In this document: one piece after another, positions 6,683-9,264 of the stretch
How positions within the stretch are numbered: the stretch's first letter is position 1
How the letters are laid out: every line of letters begins with the position of its first letter
Source: CAUZRD01 sp963582255
GTDB taxonomy: Bacteria > Pseudomonadota > Alphaproteobacteria > Rhizobiales > TMED25
Assembly: GCA_963582255.1 (NCBI GenBank)
Contig: CAUZRD010000079.1
Coordinates: 1-9,264 of the forward strand
Length of the DNA: 9,264 nt
Direction: 5' to 3'
The notes under the pieces: model-generated
Databases searched by the model: none
The model's input: only the letters and a program-made list of their open reading frames with translations
Told to the model about the DNA's origin: nothing
Made by a program: the position numbers and the translations under genes

Positions 6683-7453
6683 TCAGTCTTTCCTGTTCGG
6701 GAATACCGCTTTGATGTCAGCCAACTGGTCGCGTGCAGCATTTCGCAGGAAGGTCTGGTCGGATCCAACGATCACAGATGTGACTCCCAGCTCGACAAGC
6801 GACAACAAATCTTTTGCTCCGCCCGTCATCGCGCATAGACCAACACCGTTTTCTCTTGCCGACTTGCAGATGGCCTTGGTTGCAGCTTTGACCGGCTCAG
6901 ATCCGGGATTGGTTTCGCCATAGGCAACGGTCAGGTCACCCCGGCCAATAAACACTCCGTCCAGACCGTCTGTCGCGACAATGGCGTCTATATCTTCAAC
7001 CGCCTTGGGGTCTTCGATCATAGCGATCACCAGAGCGCGTTCATCTTCTTGCGCGACATGGGTCGCAATTGAGTTCAAACCGAAGTTGCCTGCCCGCGTC
7101 GTTGGCGAATAGCCCCGGTTGCCCGCACGATATCGCGCCGCGCCGACAATCTCGGTTGCTTTTTGTACTGAATCCACATGTGGCACTAAAACGCCATCAG
7201 CCCCACAGTCCAGCACAGACAGGATTGCCGACGGATCGGCATCGGGAATGCGTACCAAACAGCCCAAACCATGAGCTTTGGAGGCGAGGACAATTCTGTC
7301 GACGCTTTCGCGATTTATCGGTGCGTGTTCTTCGTCGATTACTACAAAATCGTACCCAAGAACGCCCAAAACCTCAGCGGGCATAGTATGTGCAATTTTA
7401 AGGAAACTTCCGGTCAGGCTTTCACCCGCCAGAAAACGCTTACGAAAAGACAT
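6683..7453 (-). CDS. HpcH/HpaI family class II aldolase/lyase
   Basis: A 256-residue metal-dependent aldolase of the HpcH/HpaI family, which includes 4-hydroxy-2-oxoheptanedioate and 2-dehydro-3-deoxyglucarate aldolases; the usual length is about 250-260. Family landmarks: FVVIDEEHAPIN with the catalytic His at 43, VRIP with Arg 68, ADGVLVPHVD at 85-94, RAGNRGYSPTTRAG at 109-122, IAMIEDPKAV with the metal-binding Glu 147, and VFIGRGDL with the metal-binding Asp 173. Arg 171 stands where Pro is usual (IGPGDL). It should split a 2-oxo acid to pyruvate and an aldehyde, or a related 2-hydroxy/oxo acid; the true substrate is not evident. The start is ATG 7453, whose A is the last base of the thiolase-remnant stop (TGATG), a classic translational coupling arrangement. 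The stop is followed by 200 non-coding bases before the flavin reductase gene. Confidence 0.9.
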   Translation of the reverse strand: MSFRKRFLAGESLTGSFLKIAHTMPAEVLGVLGYDFVVIDEEHAPINRESVDRIVLASKAHGLGCLVRIPDADPSAILSVLDCGADGVLVPHVDSVQKATEIVGAARYRAGNRGYSPTTRAGNFGLNSIATHVAQEDERALVIAMIEDPKAVEDIDAIVATDGLDGVFIGRGDLTVAYGETNPGSEPVKAATKAICKSARENGVGLCAMTGGAKDLLSLVELGVTSVIVGSDQTFLRNAARDQLADIKAVFPNRKD

Positions 7454-7706
7454 CACGTTGCACTCTCCAACCCGATTGCGATCCCTTGGCCCACGCCAAT
7501 GCACATCGCATCGAGCGCTGGCCGCCTTTGAGATTCAGTTCAAGCGCCACTGAGGCAGTAATCCGAGCGCCTGACATGCCCAAGGGATGCTTCGCAGCGC
7601 AAGGATTACCATCTTTAGATATAGCGTGAGGCAATCTTCGGAAAGATATTTCAGATAGCTCTTTCGACATTTTCTCCTCGTACCTACCGTCATACCAACC
7701 AAACAT
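7453..7706 (-). pseudogene. Decayed C-terminal remnant of an acetyl-CoA acyltransferase (thiolase)
   Basis: The minus strand encodes KHPLGMSGARITASVAL, matching the thiolase GHPLGMSGAR signature with the active-site His, and then LELNLKGGQR. The frame then shifts: another frame gives LDAMCIGVGQGIAIGLESAT and a stop at 7455-7453, with the active-site Cys motif of beta-ketoadipyl/acetyl-CoA thiolases (MCIGVGQG). The two halves join as one thiolase tail if a single base was lost near 7520. Upstream of about 7600 the NPNGGAIALGHPLG block is damaged (NPCAAKHPLG), and the preceding residues resemble a thiolase only loosely. Most of a roughly 390-residue enzyme is missing, so it cannot be active. 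A GAGGAG-ATG pair near 7670 in front of it may be a remnant or a chance start. The TGATG overlap with the aldolase suggests the intact ancestor was co-translated with the aldolase. Confidence 0.82.
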
Positions 7707-7717
7707 AAAGTTATTTT

Positions 7718-7746
7718 AGGTTACGACCAGTTACGATGAAACTCAA
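7718..7746 (-). promoter_or_regulatory. Possible promoter ahead of the thiolase remnant and aldolase
   Basis: On the minus strand TTGAGT (7746-7741) and TAACCT (7723-7718) are separated by 17 bases. The spacer contains a direct repeat of TCGTAAC with a 10-base period (7736-7730 and 7726-7720), i.e. one helical turn. The boxes are imperfect matches to sigma70 elements, so this is only a candidate, but some promoter is needed here for the aldolase if the thiolase remnant arose by rearrangement. Confidence 0.3.
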
Positions 7747-7831
7747 GAAAAGTCTATAAATTAGGTTATGTAGTTGCTTATCTTTTACCTACCATAAACC
7801 AATCGCAGATTAGTCGGGTTACTTTAGCTAT

Positions 7832-7854
7832 TGTGGTTATTTAAATAAACCACA
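7832..7854. repeat. Inverted repeat with AT-only loop
   Basis: Arms TGTGGTT (7832-7838) and AACCACA (7848-7854) flank the nine bases ATTTAAATA. It lies about 29 bases downstream of the stop of the minus-strand outer-membrane protein gene, so it could help end that transcript, but no T-run follows in either direction. An operator is an equally good reading. Confidence 0.45.
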
Positions 7855-7882
7855 GACTTTGCGTAGAATAAAACACTCCGAT

Positions 7883-8971
7883 TCAAAGGCCATCAAATAG
7901 AATAGTCAGCATAATACCTTCTCTACTGCGTAGTCCTTTTTGCCCCTCAAATTTTTGCCACTCAAGTTGTATCCTTCGCAAAGGCGACGGAATCCATGCG
8001 ATACCTGCTTTTGCACTCAAAGTGAGACTATCCTGGGTGAATTTATCCATATTATTCTCAAATTCATAATCGACCATTGCTTCAATGTAAACGGTCGTAT
8101 TCGTTAGCTGCGCAATAGGCCACATTTGCAAGTAACTAGTCCGAGCAATCCCTAATCTTTCGGAATTTCCGAAAGGTTCTGTCGAGGGAAGCCCCATACT
8201 ATTGATACTATCTTCAAAATGATTGGACAAATAATGTATTCCTGTCCTCCAACTACCCCGACCATTAAGTGAGGGGAGCGAGCGGATAAAATCAAGATTC
8301 GCGTAAATACGCTCATTCTGAACGGAATTTGATATGACTTGGCGATCAGTGCTCATTGATCGCATTTTCTTATCGCCTTTCCAATCTAGAAATTCAGCTT
8401 TTCCTGAAACAGACCAGTGATTGTTCAATACTTTACCGGACTCAAGTCTTATGCCAATGCCATCTCCAATTCTGGAATTATCTGAAAATCTTGGACGACC
8501 AATATTTTCCTCAGCGATAAGACTTACACCGAAATATGTAGGTTTGGAGTTGCCGCTTATTCGTCGAGCCAAAATTCCAAAGTCCAACCGTTTCGCGCTT
8601 GCATCAAATGAGTCAGCTATTTCAAGGTCGACGTGTCTCGCTGTTGTTTGTAAGAAGAAATCATAGTCCTTATTCTGGCCGATGGATGCGACAGAATTAA
8701 ATTGCGCTATCGAACTTTCGGATTTGACCGGAACTGATTTTGAAGGCTCCGTTGATGGAGATAAGTTTGACGACATGCGATAACTCATATTACGAGTAAG
8801 CAATTCCGCCATAGGAGAATCTAGCGCTAAGCTCCTGCGTAAGCCTGACATTCCAAGGAGCTGACGCCACTGCTCCTGTGACAATAATTCGCTCGCATGT
8901 ACCTCACGCAAACTATCTGGCGATAAGATTATAAAAATTAATAAAAACAATAATTTATAGATCTTAACCAT
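7883..8971 (-). CDS. Exported protein, probable outer-membrane beta-barrel, unknown function
   Basis: A 362-residue protein I cannot assign to a named family. Residues 1-26 are a classical signal peptide: Lys at 3 and 6, a Leu/Ile/Phe core at 7-16, and an Ala at 26 in VHA|SE as the likely cleavage site. A Ser-rich, low-complexity linker follows (about 55-95). From about residue 100 to the end the sequence alternates polar and hydrophobic residues in strand-sized runs with Tyr/Trp/Phe at strand ends (for example RRLDFGILARRI-like, YFGVSLIAEE, WSVSGKAEFLDW, YIEAMVDYEF, SLTLSAKAGIAW, MLTILFDGL), as in outer-membrane barrels. The last residue is Leu rather than the usual Phe. Start ATG 8971 has AAGGAAG ten bases upstream. 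The gene is AT-richer than the left part of the window and may have a different origin. The twin palindromes upstream probably regulate it. Confidence 0.7.
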   Translation of the reverse strand: MVKIYKLLFLLIFIILSPDSLREVHASELLSQEQWRQLLGMSGLRRSLALDSPMAELLTRNMSYRMSSNLSPSTEPSKSVPVKSESSIAQFNSVASIGQNKDYDFFLQTTARHVDLEIADSFDASAKRLDFGILARRISGNSKPTYFGVSLIAEENIGRPRFSDNSRIGDGIGIRLESGKVLNNHWSVSGKAEFLDWKGDKKMRSMSTDRQVISNSVQNERIYANLDFIRSLPSLNGRGSWRTGIHYLSNHFEDSINSMGLPSTEPFGNSERLGIARTSYLQMWPIAQLTNTTVYIEAMVDYEFENNMDKFTQDSLTLSAKAGIAWIPSPLRRIQLEWQKFEGQKGLRSREGIMLTILFDGL

Positions 8972-9002
8972 AATTGAGGGACTTCCTTAAACCGATTCAG
9001 CT

Positions 9003-9032
9003 AAAATATTGGGTTGCGACAAATTGTCGCAA
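9003..9032 (-). promoter_or_regulatory. Possible promoter of the outer-membrane protein gene overlapping a palindrome
   Basis: On the minus strand TTGCGA (9032-9027) and TATTTT (9008-9003) lie 18 bases apart, about 30 bases before the ATG at 8971. The -35 box and most of the spacer are inside the first palindrome (9014-9032), so a protein bound there would block RNA polymerase. The boxes themselves are weak matches. Confidence 0.35.
9014..9032. promoter_or_regulatory. Palindromic operator-like site, copy 1
   Basis: TTGCGACAAATTGTCGCAA has perfect 9-bp arms around one central base. The core, TGCGACA-AAT-TGTCGCA (9015-9031), recurs 45 bp away. I do not recognise the regulator. The site lies between the outer-membrane protein gene and the right-hand reading frame. 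Confidence 0.72.
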
Positions 9033-9059
9033 GCAACGTTAACAGGAAATTTACTCAGG

Positions 9060-9076
9060 TGCGACATTTTGTCGCA
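9060..9076. promoter_or_regulatory. Palindromic operator-like site, copy 2
   Basis: TGCGACATTTTGTCGCA has perfect 7-bp arms around TTT and the same half-site, TGCGACA, as copy 1. Outside the central three bases the two 17-mers are identical. It ends 10 bases before the ATG at 9087. Confidence 0.72.
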
Positions 9077-9086
9077 TCTACAAATA

Positions 9087-9242
9087 ATGGGCCGAACAGA
9101 ATACGAAGGAGTACTATTTATTGCTTACCGCAACGAACAGGGTATTACAGTAGAGGTAATTGCTAACAGGGTGCACGAGGATATGAATAGCCGTGAGCTG
9201 TCAGAGGGTTACGTAAATATGGTGCCGAAGGCCGGACTTTAA
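9087..9242 (+). CDS. Small hypothetical ORF, 51 codons
   Basis: An open frame of 51 codons from ATG 9087 to TAA at 9240-9242. The product begins MGRTEYEGVLFIAYRNEQG and ends VNMVPKAGL; it is soluble in character, with no signal peptide, membrane helix or motif I can name. No clear ribosome site precedes the ATG, because the second palindrome lies only 10 bases upstream. The longer reading from a TTG at 9009 would run through both palindromes and is less likely. It could be a chance ORF, a fragment of a larger gene, or a small protein controlled by the palindromes. Confidence 0.25.
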   Translation: MGRTEYEGVLFIAYRNEQGITVEVIANRVHEDMNSRELSEGYVNMVPKAGL

Positions 9243-9264
9243 CACCCTATTATGTCAATAACTT

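Larger units (their letters stand above)
7707..7882. other. AT-rich intergenic region with small repeats
   Basis: A gene-free stretch between the OMP gene stop and the thiolase remnant. It contains the candidate promoter, a TTAGGTTA word repeated at 7716 and 7761, one member of an ACCTACC pair (7787-7793; the other, 7682-7688, lies just outside in the remnant), and an inverted repeat at 7832-7854 with 7-bp arms TGTGGTT/AACCACA around an AT-only centre. No ORF of interest and no terminator with a U-tract was seen. Confidence 0.5.

Noticed and set aside
6579..6923. Plus-strand open frame of 114 codons
   Set aside because: Most of it is antisense to the well-supported aldolase; no motif or ribosome site was seen.
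7069..7553. Several plus-strand open frames over the aldolase and thiolase remnant
   Set aside because: They are antisense readings of recognisable family sequence and have no features of their own.
7832..7854. Intrinsic terminator for the outer-membrane protein gene
   Set aside because: The stem is only 7 bp, the loop is nine A/T bases and no U-tract follows; it is listed only as an inverted repeat.
9009..9086. TTG start extending the right-hand small ORF through both palindromes
   Set aside because: Codons in the extension consist largely of operator sequence; no ribosome site is present.
1..9264. CRISPR array, tRNA, rRNA or complete insertion sequence
   Set aside because: I saw no regularly spaced repeats, no cloverleaf-like gene and no transposase-like protein on either strand.

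Overview
The window looks like chromosome of a Gram-negative, probably alphaproteobacterial and perhaps marine heterotroph. This is inferred from protein character only: a spermidine/putrescine-type ABC importer whose first permease has an enlarged N-terminal periplasmic loop, a LigI-type amidohydrolase, a bicupin and an HpaI-type aldolase, at moderate GC. There are no rRNA or tRNA genes, no CRISPR array and no recognisable complete insertion sequence.

Layout. Positions 2-4052 (+ strand) carry the 3' end of a periplasmic substrate-binding protein gene, two ABC permease genes (PotB- and PotC-like), and a gene for a histidine/phenylalanine ammonia-lyase superfamily protein. The lyase lacks the Ala-Ser-Gly triad that forms the MIO electrophile. 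Positions 4055-7453 (- strand) carry, in transcription order, an HpcH/HpaI aldolase, a flavin reductase-like protein, a two-domain cupin and an amidohydrolase. This set converges on the lyase gene with only 2 bp between the two stop codons. Just upstream of the aldolase, overlapping its start codon, is a decayed thiolase C-terminus (about 7453-7600). To its right the sequence becomes visibly AT-richer and unrelated in content: an intergenic stretch with small repeats (7707-7882), a signal-peptide-bearing probable outer-membrane beta-barrel protein (7883-8971, - strand), two near-identical 17-bp palindromes, and a small doubtful ORF on the + strand (9087-9242).

How the genes may work together. 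The importer probably brings in a small, likely cationic compound. The MIO-less lyase could then act on it by 1,2-elimination. Within this superfamily, ergothionase is the known precedent for elimination without MIO; it releases trimethylamine from ergothioneine. The minus-strand enzymes look like a downstream set for oxidation, hydrolysis and C-C cleavage. The substrate is not determined by the sequence, and the transporter ATPase and any monooxygenase partner of the flavin reductase are not in the window.

The items most worth following up are the MIO-less lyase with its transporter, the twin palindromes between divergent reading frames at the right end, the UUCG-capped hairpin between the binding-protein and permease genes, and the thiolase remnant that marks a probable rearrangement boundary.
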